A DNA stretch of 64,000 bases from Streptomyces xanthophaeus (GTDB taxonomy: Bacteria; Actinomycetota; Actinomycetes; Streptomycetales; Streptomycetaceae), in contig NZ_JOFT01000034.1 of assembly GCF_000725805.1 (NCBI RefSeq), forward strand, positions 62,001 to 126,000. Direction: 5' to 3'. A program made the position numbers and the translations under genes. Below the pieces are notes generated by a model that had not been told where the DNA came from, did no database searches, and saw only the letters and a program-made list of their open reading frames with translations. This document shows, piece by piece, positions 34,412 through 42,068 of the stretch (its first letter is position 1; every line of letters starts with the position of its first letter).

Positions 34412-34734
34412 GCCGACCCACTTTCCAGCGCCCGGACCTTGACCGCGCCCAGGAAGCTGACCCGTACCGGGTGGGGGTGGTACTCCGGGCCGGTGCCCTC
34501 CTGCCACTCCCACTCGGCGTCCTCGGCCAGCGTGAACCCGAGCAGCGCAAGGGCTGCCGTGCGCGCTTCGAGGCTCGGGACGTCCGTGGAGGTGGGCCAG
34601 GTGAAGGTGGGCCACTCGCAGACCAGACCCGTCTTGGCCACGTACAGCTGCCAGCACGGGCCGTCCGTCCGCTCCGGGGCGGTGGTGCCGCAGCAGCGCA
34701 GCGACAGCTGCGCGCGGAAGATCCGCTTGTTCAT
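34408..34734 (-). CDS. DUF6303-like AICE protein
   Basis: From the ATG at 34734 the protein has 108 residues: MNKRIFRAQLSLRC, then WQLYVAKTGLVCEWPTFTWPTS, LALLGFTLAEDAEWEWQE and VRVSFLGAVKVRALE. I recall this WPxxxWP and EWEW pattern from small conserved Streptomyces proteins labelled DUF6303. Function unknown. ATGA overlaps join it to the genes on both sides, which fixes both its start and its place in the operon. Confidence 0.75.
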   Translation of the reverse strand: MNKRIFRAQLSLRCCGTTAPERTDGPCWQLYVAKTGLVCEWPTFTWPTSTDVPSLEARTAALALLGFTLAEDAEWEWQEGTGPEYHPHPVRVSFLGAVKVRALESGSA

Positions 34735-35000
34735 GCTGCGTCCCCCGGCACCGAGATGTCGGAGGTGCGGTTGGCCAGGTCCCGGCGGGCCGCCAGGACC
34801 CGATTGCGGGCCCGGCGGATCCGGCGGGCGTCGAACTCGGAGGCCGGCCGGTCCAGCTGAGAAATCAACGCGTCGAGCAGGTCGCGCTCCGCCAGGATCA
34901 GCGGCATTTCGACCTCGATCGCGTTCAGCTCCGCGTCCGACGGCTCCAAACCGTCCGACCACGGGGTAACGATGCTCTGAAGTGCAACGATGGACTTCAT
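34731..35000 (-). CDS. DUF6284-like AICE protein
   Basis: This 89-residue, all-helical protein contains EPSDAELNAIEVEMPLILAE and RRIRRARNRVLAARRDLANR, a pattern I know from small AICE and plasmid proteins called DUF6284. An AAGGAG box stands nine bases before the ATG at 35000. It is the first gene of the tightly coupled chain that leads down to the zinc protein. Function unknown. Confidence 0.77.
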   Translation of the reverse strand: MKSIVALQSIVTPWSDGLEPSDAELNAIEVEMPLILAERDLLDALISQLDRPASEFDARRIRRARNRVLAARRDLANRTSDISVPGDAA

Positions 35001-35096
35001 TGGGTCTTGCTCCTTCTAGAGAGGAACGGGACTCGAACAGCAGCCCCCGGCGTTCCAGCGCCGGGGGCTGCACCTTGTTCAGGGGAAGAGCAGGGG

Positions 35097-35273
35097 CTAG
35101 CTGGCCTTCTGGCCGGAGCTGCGGCCGTGCGCGGCGTCCAGCTCCGCGGCGGCGTTCGTGCACTTGCCGGAGGTGATCCGGTCGTAGACCTTCTGGCTCT
35201 TCGCCACCGCCGACGGCGACGTCAGCTCGGAGGACGAGGAGGACTGCGAGGAGGAGGACTTCTTGCCGAACAT
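35097..35273 (-). CDS. Small Ser-rich AICE protein (58 aa)
   Basis: MFGKKSSSSQSSSSSELTS starts a 58-residue protein that ends in a helical, charged part (AVAKSQKVYDRITSGKCTNAAAELDAA). GAGGGAG lies six bases before the ATG at 35273. It is the most promoter-proximal gene of the transfer and replication block. Its function cannot be read; a hairpin-like pair of repeats (AGCCCCCGGCG and CGCCGGGGGCT, 35041-35069) lies between it and the next gene. Confidence 0.65.
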   Translation of the reverse strand: MFGKKSSSSQSSSSSELTSPSAVAKSQKVYDRITSGKCTNAAAELDAAHGRSSGQKAS

Positions 35274-35947
35274 GCGAACTCCCTCGAAGCAGAAACAGAT
35301 GGTGGAGCGGCCGGCGTACCGGCCCCGGCTCCCCTCAACCCCGCCCGTCCAACGCCGAAGGCGCCGGACAGGCGGAGGAGGCAACCGGCCGAACCGTCAT
35401 GGCTCCGGAAGGTGGCGAGGGCCGTGCGGGCGAGGCGGGTGCTGTCCCGGGTCGCCCGCACGGCGGTTGAGCGGTGACGCGAAGGGCGACATCGGCCTGC
35501 CGGTCCCGCAGGGCGACGGCCAAAGGTCTTAACCGGATCACAAGGACTCCTGATTGCCAGGTCAAGCAGGGTGTGGGTGAGCTTCACCGACATGCCGTTG
35601 CCACGGCGTGCCGGTCCCGAGCCCGGGATCGGGCGCGTCATCGTCACTGCTCTGACGCCAGCAGGGCGGCGCATACCGGGTGGCACCCCCTACGGAGCGG
35701 GGTGTTCTCCAGAGCCAGAACGCGAGAGAAGGTGTTGCCGCCGACGACTGCCCGCCGCCTGGGGACGGGGATCACGCCCCGTCTCGTATCGCTCGAACCC
35801 ATCGACCACCCATGAGCAGGTGGCTAGGTCGGCACGCTGTGGAGTTCTCAAGGAACGAACGCTGCCTTCGTACTCACCCCCTCGGGCTTTCCTCCGGGCT
35901 GCAAAGCGAGGTTCTTGGGCGCACCGAGACCGAGCCCTGGAGGGCCA

Positions 35948-35991
35948 TCTGGTGCGCACCAGAAGCATGGCATCTGGTGCGCACCAGATGC
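35948..35991. promoter_or_regulatory. Two palindromic operator-like sites
   Basis: The site at 35970-35991 is a perfect 22-bp palindrome centred on GGTGC|GCACC. A second perfect 16-bp copy, TCTGGTGCGCACCAGA, lies at 35948-35963. The centres are 25 bp apart. This is a typical arrangement for a dimeric repressor such as a GntR or XRE regulator of this element. Confidence 0.75.
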
Positions 35992-36077
35992 AAGCCCTTG
36001 GTACGTTCGGGGCTTGCCGGTGTTGCCCGGTGTGACTTCAGGAAACGACCCAGACATGGGGTCTCGGTAGCCAACAG

Positions 36078-36102
36078 GGGTTAACCTCAAGGGTGTTAAC
36101 CC
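36078..36102. promoter_or_regulatory. GTTAAC inverted repeat upstream of the XRE gene
   Basis: GGGTTAAC (36078-36085) and GTTAACCC (36095-36102) flank nine bases, about 58 bp upstream of the XRE start. A likely operator in the regulator's own promoter. Confidence 0.6.
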
Positions 36103-36106
36103 GCTC

Positions 36107-36142
36107 CCACCTGCGGCGATTCAGTCAAGCCCCCGCAGGTGG
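36107..36142. promoter_or_regulatory. CCACCTGCGG inverted repeat before the XRE start
   Basis: CCACCTGCGG (36107-36116) and CCGCAGGTGG (36133-36142) can form a stem with a 16-base loop in the 5' leader, or be a second operator. Confidence 0.5.
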
Positions 36143-36159
36143 CACGGCCATCGGAGGCG

Positions 36160-37297
36160 ATGCACGTGGGCAAAGGATTACGAGCTGTCCGTACCGCGCG
36201 GGGATGGTCGCAGGAGCGGCTGATCTTTGAGATTGAGCGCTACGCGCGACAGCACATGCTGAACGTCGCGTCGAGCGCGAGCCTGAAGACCTACGTGTCG
36301 GAGTGGGAGAACGGCCGGCGGGTCATTACGGAGCGGTACGCCGTGATCCTCAGGCCGCTGCTCGGGGTGACGGACGCCGAGCTGGGCGGGGAGCCTGCAC
36401 ACGCAATCCCCCAGCAAGCCGACGGCTACGAGGACCTGTTGAGCCGGATCGACTCGGCGCGGAGCGTCAGCGATTCCATGGTGAGCACTTTTATGGACCA
36501 GACCGAGCTGCTACGAACCATGGACCGGCAGATGGGCGCATCTGGCCTGGTGGACCAGATGAACGGCCACCTGGCGGCAATGGAGGACGCGCTCACCTTC
36601 GCGGTCCTGCCGGGAACGCGTCGCCCCATCGCGACAGCACTGGCCGGGGCAGCGACCCTGGCAGCCTGGCAAGCGCTGGACGCCGGTTCCGTGGAGCGCG
36701 CCTGGCGGCACTACGAGCTGGCGAAACGAGCAGCTCAGGACGCTGACGCGCCCCAGTATTTGGCCCACGCCATGGGGGAGCAGGCGTACGTCCTGGGTGA
36801 CGCGGGCCCGACCCGCGATGGCGGTGGAGCTCATCCGAGACGCGCAGCGCACCCACAAGGAGCGGCAGTCACCCCGACTTCGCGCTTGGCTGAGCGCGGC
36901 TGAAGCCGAGCTGTGCGCCGCCGCTGGCATGCACGACGATTCCAGGCACGCGCTCGACTGGGCGGAGGCCTCGCTGCCAGAAGGCGCGCACGCCCGCGAC
37001 TCCGACATGCTGAGCATCTTCCTGAACGGGGACCACTTGGCACGCTGGCGGGGAAACGTACTGGCTCTCTTGGGAGACAGTTCGGCCATGGACGACCTCT
37101 ACGCATCGCTCCAGACGACGGACCCCACGTTCGTTCGCGCTAAGGCGGGTCTGCACAGCGACCTGACGCAAGCCCACCTTGCCCGCGGCGAATTCGATGA
37201 GGCCCGCTCGAACCTCCAGCAAGCGCGCCTGCTGGCGAACCGCACGGGGTCCGTGCGGCACCGCCGGCGTGTAGAGCTGCTTACGGGGCGGCTGTAG
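36160..37297 (+). pseudogene. XRE-family regulator broken by a one-base frameshift
   Basis: The first part (to about 36805) has a helix-turn-helix start (GKGLRAVRTARGWSQERLIFEIER) and a helical body. The frame then shifts. The second part, open from 36797 to the stop at 37297, continues the family: ELIRDAQRTHKERQSPRLRAWLSAAEAELCAAAG in outline, then TPR-like helices ending HRRRVELLTGRL. Removing one C from the CCC at 36807-36809 joins the halves as DAGRPAMAVEL and gives 378 residues, the usual size. Starts are possible at 36139 (GTG), 36160 (ATG) or 36166 (GTG with GGAGG eight bases before). It may be a true mutation or a sequencing error. Confidence 0.82.
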
Positions 37298-38132
37298 CCC
37301 GCGACGCGAGGACGTGCAGCAGGGCGACCAGGGTTCCTGACCCCATGAGCTTCCCTTCGGCCATGAGCCGGGGGATGTCCGCCAGGGGCACCCAGGCGAT
37401 CTGCCCCGCTTCCTCGATGTCCGTGGGCTCGCCCACCTTCACCGCGCCCCGTGCCATGAAGATTTCGTGAGGCGAATCGACCATGCCAATCATGGGCTGA
37501 TACGTCACGACGTGCTCGACGTTCGTCGGGCGCCACCCGGTCTCTTCCTCGGTCTCCCGGGCCGCTGTGGTCGCCGCGTCCTCGCCTTCATCGACGATCC
37601 CGCCGGGGAGTTCCCATCCCCACTGCTGCGGGACAAAGCGGTAGCGCCACATCATCAGGACGCGCTGCTGCTCATCGATCACAGCCGTGATCGCCACGTG
37701 GTGCAGGCGCACCACGTGGTGCTCGAACCGCTCGACCCCCGGCGGCTCGACGTCGACGAGGTCGAGGTTCACCCACCGGTTCTCGTAGACCGTCCTGCTG
37801 CCGTGGATCGTCCAAGGCTCCAGCTCTGCCGGCGTGGGGACGGTCTCGCCACCCACGACTCGGTACGAGCTGCGGTCGTACGCCTTGATGAGGTGCTCGC
37901 TCGCCAGTCGTGCGAGCACCTGACGTAGGGCGGTACGGCCGATCTCCAGCTCCGCGCTCATGGTCCGCTCGGAGGGAAGCTTTTCGCCGGGTCCGAACTT
38001 GCCCGACTCGATCCAAGACCGGATCGTCTGGTAGACCCTCGTCGACTTCGGTCCCATCCTCAGAGCACTCTCCCCGTTCGTCGGCCGGTACACGCCAGCG
38101 TAGTCGGGGGCTAGCTCGGGGGACTCGCCCAT
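37281..38132 (-). CDS. GntR-type winged helix fused to a Nudix hydrolase (KorSA/Pif-like)
   Basis: From the ATG at 38132 the protein has 283 residues. Residues 26-96 are a GntR-type winged helix (STRVYQTIRSWIESGKFGPGEKLPSERTMSAEL in outline, then GRTALRQVLARL). Residues 135-275 are a Nudix hydrolase with the box G178-x5-E184-x7-R192-E193-xx-E196-E197-x-G199. In pSAM2 the repressor KorSA (GntR) and the transfer-exclusion protein Pif (Nudix) are separate; here both folds are in one chain. It may repress the element's transfer genes and bar incoming copies, by inference. Its stop overlaps the end of the convergent XRE gene by 17 bp. Confidence 0.87.
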   Translation of the reverse strand: MGESPELAPDYAGVYRPTNGESALRMGPKSTRVYQTIRSWIESGKFGPGEKLPSERTMSAELEIGRTALRQVLARLASEHLIKAYDRSSYRVVGGETVPTPAELEPWTIHGSRTVYENRWVNLDLVDVEPPGVERFEHHVVRLHHVAITAVIDEQQRVLMMWRYRFVPQQWGWELPGGIVDEGEDAATTAARETEEETGWRPTNVEHVVTYQPMIGMVDSPHEIFMARGAVKVGEPTDIEEAGQIAWVPLADIPRLMAEGKLMGSGTLVALLHVLASRATAAP

Positions 38133-38267
38133 ACCTGTCTCTCTTCCCGTCTGATGTTGGGGCGGTGCGCCCGCCCCGAGCCTGAGAAGGCTGCCCGGGC
38201 CGACACTCGCCGGTGCTCGCGATCCAGCACGCAGCAAATCCGTAAGACCAGGGGTCGGGGTTAGGGA

Positions 38268-39245
38268 TCAGAGCTCATAGTGGCGGGTCATCTGCTCAAA
38301 GAAATCAGCACCAAGCTCCTCCACGTAGACAACCCCCCCATCCTGCGGATGCATTGGCAATTGCATGTAATGACATGTCGCAGCCCGCCTTGCTGCAGAA
38401 GCGAACGGAATCCCCTGCTCCAGGGCATTGAATTCAAGCATCAGGGACTGGAATTCCAATTCATAGCACTCAGCCAGAATTGAGTGCTTGGCGTCGGGGA
38501 ACGTTCCGCGAAGCAGCACATTGTATTTCGGGTCAAAATATGAAATCAAGGCGCCCTCGGCTAGGGCTGTTGCTGCCTTCTTCTGGAAAGTGCTGGAACT
38601 CCCCATGGCCTCATGGACCCGTTGGATGTGTAGATCGTCTTCTTCGTCCGAGGTGGAAACTTCCGCCTTCGGGTCGATCGTGAAGTGCAGTGCAGTGTCG
38701 ATGATGGTGCACAGACCCAACCAGACATCCTCGTCAGGGCTGGATTCCGAGTAGACCCGCTGAAGAGTGGAGTGTGATACCAGCCGGTCCAACGCCTGCC
38801 GCTCCACCTTGCGACCCAGTGACTGGCCAACGTAGACGATGTTGATAGCCCTCCACTCTGCGGGGAGGAAATTGGCGTCTTGAAAGAAGGCGGCCACCTC
38901 CCCGCCGAAAATCAGGGCGCCACTCGCTGCGTCTACAACTCGAAATTCCTCGTACGGATATTCAGAATGCCAAGCGTATTGTTGATCGACCCCTTCGGTA
39001 CGTTTGTCTTGAATGGCGCCACGAATTGCGATCTCTTCGTAATCTTCGCCAGTTTGGCGACGGATCACCACTCGGAAGCTTCCGCTCTCGAACTGCACCG
39101 AGTTTGGGTGTATGGAGAGTTTTTGCCGCTTTCCGATTACATAGATGTGACATGCGGGATCATCTGGAATTCCCTCAAGTTCCAGATGTTTCTGCTTTCC
39201 AACCCAGGCGACATGTACAGCAATTTGAACGCTGAATTCTGTCAT
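38268..39245 (-). CDS. Lower-GC cargo protein with GIY-YIG nuclease-like motifs
   Basis: This 325-residue protein is coded with visibly lower GC and more A/T third positions than its neighbours, so it came from another source. The first 115 residues look like beta-strands (HIYVIGKRQKLSIHP, FRVVIRRQTGEDYEEIAIRG). A second part shows the order of GIY-YIG motifs: IVYVGQS (136-142), Arg154 and His158 in ALDRLVSHSTLQ, then EGALISYFDPKYN with Glu230 and Asn242. The first GIY triplet is not obvious. It lies at the attR end, the usual cargo slot. A DNA-cutting role in defence or exclusion is conjecture. Confidence 0.7.
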   Translation of the reverse strand: MTEFSVQIAVHVAWVGKQKHLELEGIPDDPACHIYVIGKRQKLSIHPNSVQFESGSFRVVIRRQTGEDYEEIAIRGAIQDKRTEGVDQQYAWHSEYPYEEFRVVDAASGALIFGGEVAAFFQDANFLPAEWRAINIVYVGQSLGRKVERQALDRLVSHSTLQRVYSESSPDEDVWLGLCTIIDTALHFTIDPKAEVSTSDEEDDLHIQRVHEAMGSSSTFQKKAATALAEGALISYFDPKYNVLLRGTFPDAKHSILAECYELEFQSLMLEFNALEQGIPFASAARRAATCHYMQLPMHPQDGGVVYVEELGADFFEQMTRHYEL

Positions 39246-39674
39246 GTACTTACGCACTACCCACCCCAACATCTGCGCGTACGATCCCAGTCCCGAGGCC
39301 CGCAACCGCCCCCGATTCGACTGTAGGGCCACCCACCGACAACTGTGGGCGAGTCGGCGCCACAAGATCAAGGCTCGGTCCTGATGATCCGTCTGCCAGC
39401 ACGGATCGCGCGGGAGGGGCGCCAGAGCTTGCCGTGCTTCGACCGCGGGGTTCTCCCCTGCTCGACAGGTGTGAGAGGAGCCGTAGTGGTGCGAACTGGC
39501 AACAGGGCTCCCGTGCGGCGTAGTGACCGAACGCCGCTGGTCTCAGATGCGGTCTCAGTTGCGGCAGCTTCCGTGGCCGTCCACGGAGGGTCGTGCCTGT
39601 GCGATTCCAGCCGTGACCTGTGGACATTCAGGTTCCTGGATGCCTGTGGAAGCGCGCGGAGCAAGATCAGACAT
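39246..39674. other. Right end of the AICE, no gene seen
   Basis: The 429 bp between the cargo gene start and attR have mixed base composition. They must hold the cargo promoter and perhaps Int/Xis arm sites. I find no tandem repeat or plausible gene. Confidence 0.5.
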
Positions 39675-39726
39675 CTTGTAATGCGTAGGTCGTCGGTTCG
39701 AATCCGACAGGGGGCTCTGCTGGAAA
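39675..39726. repeat. attR: 52-bp core
   Basis: Identical to 23771-23822 (anticodon loop to ten bases past the tRNA 3' end). The 5' half of the tRNA is absent here, so this copy is not a functional tRNA. A terminator-like hairpin copy follows at 39725-39759. Confidence 0.95.
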
Positions 39727-39777
39727 AGCCCAGCTCAGACTGTGTCTGAGCTGGGCTTTTCCGTGTGCCGTGGGTGG

Positions 39778-41163
39778 TCAGTGGGCGCGGCCCGAGATGC
39801 GGTCCGCCAGGCGGGCCAGGGGGGTCGTGGCCGGGCTGTGGGTGGCGGCCTCGTGACGGTCCGCCGCGCGGTACGCCGTGTAGAGGGCCTGGACGCCGAG
39901 CCAGCGGAAGGGCTCCGGTTCCCAGCGGCGGACGCGGTGGCCGACCCAGGGGAGGCCGGTCAGGTCGGTGGAGTCGCCCTGGACCAGGTCGCGCAGGGTG
40001 CGGGCGGCCAGGTTGGCGGTGGCCACGCCCGAGCCGACGTAGCCGCCCGCCCAGCCGAGGCCCGTGGCGGGGTCGAGGGTGACGCTCGCGCACCAGTCGC
40101 GGGGGACGCCGAGGACCCCCGACCAGGCGTGGGTGATCTCCGTACCGGTGAGGGCCGGGAAGAACGAGGTCAGCAGCGCGGTCAGGGCCTCGATCGTGGC
40201 GGGCTGGGTGCGCCCGTCGTTGTCGGTGCGCGAGCCGAAGCGGTACGGGACCCCGCGGCCGCCGATCGCGATGCGGTCGTCGGCAGTGCGCTGGGCGTAC
40301 ATGTAGGCGTGGGCCATGTCGCCGAGGACCTCGCGGCCCGACCAGCCGAGCCGCTCCCAGGTCTCCGGCGGGAGCGGGGCCGTCACGATCATCGAGGAGT
40401 TCATCGGCAGCCAGGAGCGCTTCTGGCCCTTGAGGGAGGCCGTGAAGCCCTCGGTGCAGCGCAGCACGTACGGGGCCCGGACGGTGCCGTACGGGGTGAC
40501 GGCCCGGCGCGGGGCGATCTCGGTGACGGGCGTGGACTCGTGGATGACGACGCCGAGGCGTTCGGCGGCGGCGGCCAGGCCCTTGAGGAGCTTCAGCGGG
40601 TGGATGCGGGCGCCGTGCGGGCTCCAGCTCGCGCCGACGGCGTCGGCCACGCCGATGCGGGCCCGGGCGGCGGTGGCGTCGTAGAGCTCGCGGTCGGTCT
40701 CGCCGAAGGCGGTCTCGGCGGCGTGGAAGGCCTTGAGACGGGTGAGCTGGGCGGGGTTGCGGGCGATCTCCAGGACGCCGCCGCGGTGGATGTCGGCGTC
40801 GATGCCCTCCTTGGCGGCGATGTCGACGACCTCGGTGACGGTGTCGTTCATGGCGCGCTGGAGGCGCTGTGCGGCCTCGCGGCCGTGGAGGGCGGCGTAG
40901 CGGTCGCGGCCGGCGATGCCGTTGTAGAGCCAGCCGCCGTTGCGGCCGGAGGCCCCGTAGCCGCAGAACTTCTGCTCCAGGACGGTGACGCGCAGGGAGG
41001 GGGCGGACGACTTGAGGTAGTACGCCGTCCACAGGCCGGTGTAGCCGCCGCCGACGATGACCACGTCCGCCGTGGCGTCGCCGGTCAGGGGGGCGCGGGG
41101 TGGGGTGGCGGGGGCGGTGCGGTCGGTCGCGTACCAGAAGGAGATGCCGCCGTTGATCGTCAT
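39778..41163 (-). CDS. FAD-dependent amine oxidoreductase (DAO family)
   Basis: The 461-residue protein has an N-terminal dinucleotide-binding motif DVVIVGGGYTGLWTAYYL (residues 34-51) and a following acid in VTVLEQKFCGYGASGRNGGW, the glycine/sarcosine/gamma-glutamylputrescine oxidase pattern. Further conserved parts are GGVLEIARNPAQL, TEGFTASLKGQKRSWLP and the C-terminal FAD motif GLGWAGGYVGSGVATANL. It would oxidise an amine with release of hydrogen peroxide. The substrate is not clear and no pathway partner is next to it. It lies right outside attR. Confidence 0.87.
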   Translation of the reverse strand: MTINGGISFWYATDRTAPATPPRAPLTGDATADVVIVGGGYTGLWTAYYLKSSAPSLRVTVLEQKFCGYGASGRNGGWLYNGIAGRDRYAALHGREAAQRLQRAMNDTVTEVVDIAAKEGIDADIHRGGVLEIARNPAQLTRLKAFHAAETAFGETDRELYDATAARARIGVADAVGASWSPHGARIHPLKLLKGLAAAAERLGVVIHESTPVTEIAPRRAVTPYGTVRAPYVLRCTEGFTASLKGQKRSWLPMNSSMIVTAPLPPETWERLGWSGREVLGDMAHAYMYAQRTADDRIAIGGRGVPYRFGSRTDNDGRTQPATIEALTALLTSFFPALTGTEITHAWSGVLGVPRDWCASVTLDPATGLGWAGGYVGSGVATANLAARTLRDLVQGDSTDLTGLPWVGHRVRRWEPEPFRWLGVQALYTAYRAADRHEAATHSPATTPLARLADRISGRAH

Positions 41164-41319
41164 GGGGGAGTTGGTACACGGCCCGCGGGAGGGGTGTCCA
41201 GGGACGGGATGTCGTGGATCGGGGCGCTCGGGGCGGCCGTATGGCCGATGCCGCTGGGGTGGTGAAGGCCGTAGGCTGGCGAGAGTTTTGTCTGCTTTTC
41301 GGGTGAGAGGGCTGTTTTT

Positions 41320-42036
41320 GTGGCGGGTATATGGGGATCAGGGCGTGCGGGGCGCGTCGTCGCGGCGGCCCTGGCCGCGGCGCTGCTGGGCGGGGCCGCC
41401 GCCGGCTGCGGGAGCGCGGGCGGGCAGGATGCGGCCGCCTCCGCCGCGGTGCGCACCAGCCCGGTCGCGGACGTGCTGGCGGCGCTGCCCGCCCGGGTGG
41501 ACGGGGCGAAGGTGGTCGTGGGCGACCCGGCCGCGCCGCGCACCGCGCAGGTGCTGGTGGACCCCCGGTGCGGCTACTGCGCGAAGTTCGAGGCGGCCGG
41601 GGGAGAGACGCTGCTGAAGCTGGCGGCGCGCGGCGAGGTGAAGGTCGAGTACCTGCTGGCGTCCTTCCTGGACAAGGGCGGGGCCAGTGGCTCCGTCAAG
41701 GCGGTCAACGCGCTGCGGGCGGCGGTGGACGAGGGGAAGTTCGCCGAGTACAACGCGGCGGTCTTCGCCAGCCAGCCCGAGGGCAGGTTCACCGACGAGC
41801 TGCTGCTGAGGATCGCGGACGCGGTGCCGGGGCTGCGCGGGGCGCGCTTCGACGCGGCCGTCGCGGACATGACCTACCGGGGGTGGGCCGCCGAGGCGGA
41901 GAAGGGCTTCGAGGCGACCGGGGCGCAGGGCACGCCGGTGGTGCTGGTGGACGGGAAGCCGGTGGGGGCGAAGGACCGGTCGATGTTCGACGCAGGGGCC
42001 TTCGCGCAGACCCTGAAGGGCGTGGAGATCGGCTGA
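41320..42036 (+). CDS. DsbA-like thiol-disulfide lipoprotein
   Basis: The 238-residue precursor has a lipobox with Cys30 (GGAAAGC) and so would be tethered outside the membrane. The thioredoxin fold holds the redox pair Cys84-Gly-Tyr-Cys87 in VDPRCGYCAKF, a helical insert and the cis-Pro loop in GTPVVLVDG. DsbA-type proteins of this kind oxidise or isomerise exported proteins. The GTG at 41320 is preceded by GAGAGGG. A TAGGCT -10-like box lies near 41271. It is followed at once by the kinase-like gene. Confidence 0.87.
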   Translation: MAGIWGSGRAGRVVAAALAAALLGGAAAGCGSAGGQDAAASAAVRTSPVADVLAALPARVDGAKVVVGDPAAPRTAQVLVDPRCGYCAKFEAAGGETLLKLAARGEVKVEYLLASFLDKGGASGSVKAVNALRAAVDEGKFAEYNAAVFASQPEGRFTDELLLRIADAVPGLRGARFDAAVADMTYRGWAAEAEKGFEATGAQGTPVVLVDGKPVGAKDRSMFDAGAFAQTLKGVEIG

Positions 42037-42056
42037 GCCGGGGACGGGGCACCCCC

Positions 42057-42062
42057 TAGGCT
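42057..42062 (+). promoter_or_regulatory. -10 box (TAGGCT) for a leaderless kinase gene
   Basis: TAGGCT ends six bases before the ATG at 42069, with no ribosome-binding site between. Confidence 0.5.
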
Positions 42063-42068
42063 CGGGGC

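Larger units (their letters stand above)
35274..36159. promoter_or_regulatory. AICE control region (886 bp) with divergent promoters
   Basis: This gap separates the minus-strand transfer block from the plus-strand XRE gene. Short frames in it have weak coding character and no good ribosome sites, so I call none. It contains the paired palindromes at 35948-35991 and two inverted repeats near the XRE start, listed separately. It is where the element's lysogenic-like control is expected. Confidence 0.6.
23771..39674. mobile_element. Integrated AICE (actinomycete integrative and conjugative element), RepPP type, 15.9 kb
   Basis: Boundaries are set by the 52-bp perfect direct repeat of the tRNA-Thr 3' half (23771-23822 and 39675-39726). 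Between them lie a tyrosine integrase and an excisionase next to the tRNA, a Prim-Pol replication protein with a DUF3631 ATPase, an FtsK/TraB-like translocase for double-stranded DNA transfer, several small proteins typical of AICEs, and regulators. Known AICEs (pSAM2, SLP1) share this plan; the Prim-Pol replication module marks the RepPP class. The transfer and replication genes form one long minus-strand block of coupled genes. The far end carries a lower-GC cargo gene. Confidence 0.93.

Noticed and set aside
35222-35686. Minus-strand frames of 76 to 154 codons in the AICE control region
   Set aside because: They overlap the 58-residue gene or the regulatory gap, are Arg/Pro/Ser-rich as expected for antisense GC-rich DNA, and lack good ribosome sites.
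38962-39326. Plus-strand frames antisense to the cargo gene
   Set aside because: They arise because the cargo gene is less GC-rich. They have no ribosome site and cross the cargo gene's conserved motifs in antisense.
39675-39726. Second tRNA-Thr gene at the right end of the AICE
   Set aside because: Only the part from the anticodon loop to the 3' end is present. The 5' acceptor strand and D arm are missing, so it is an attachment site.
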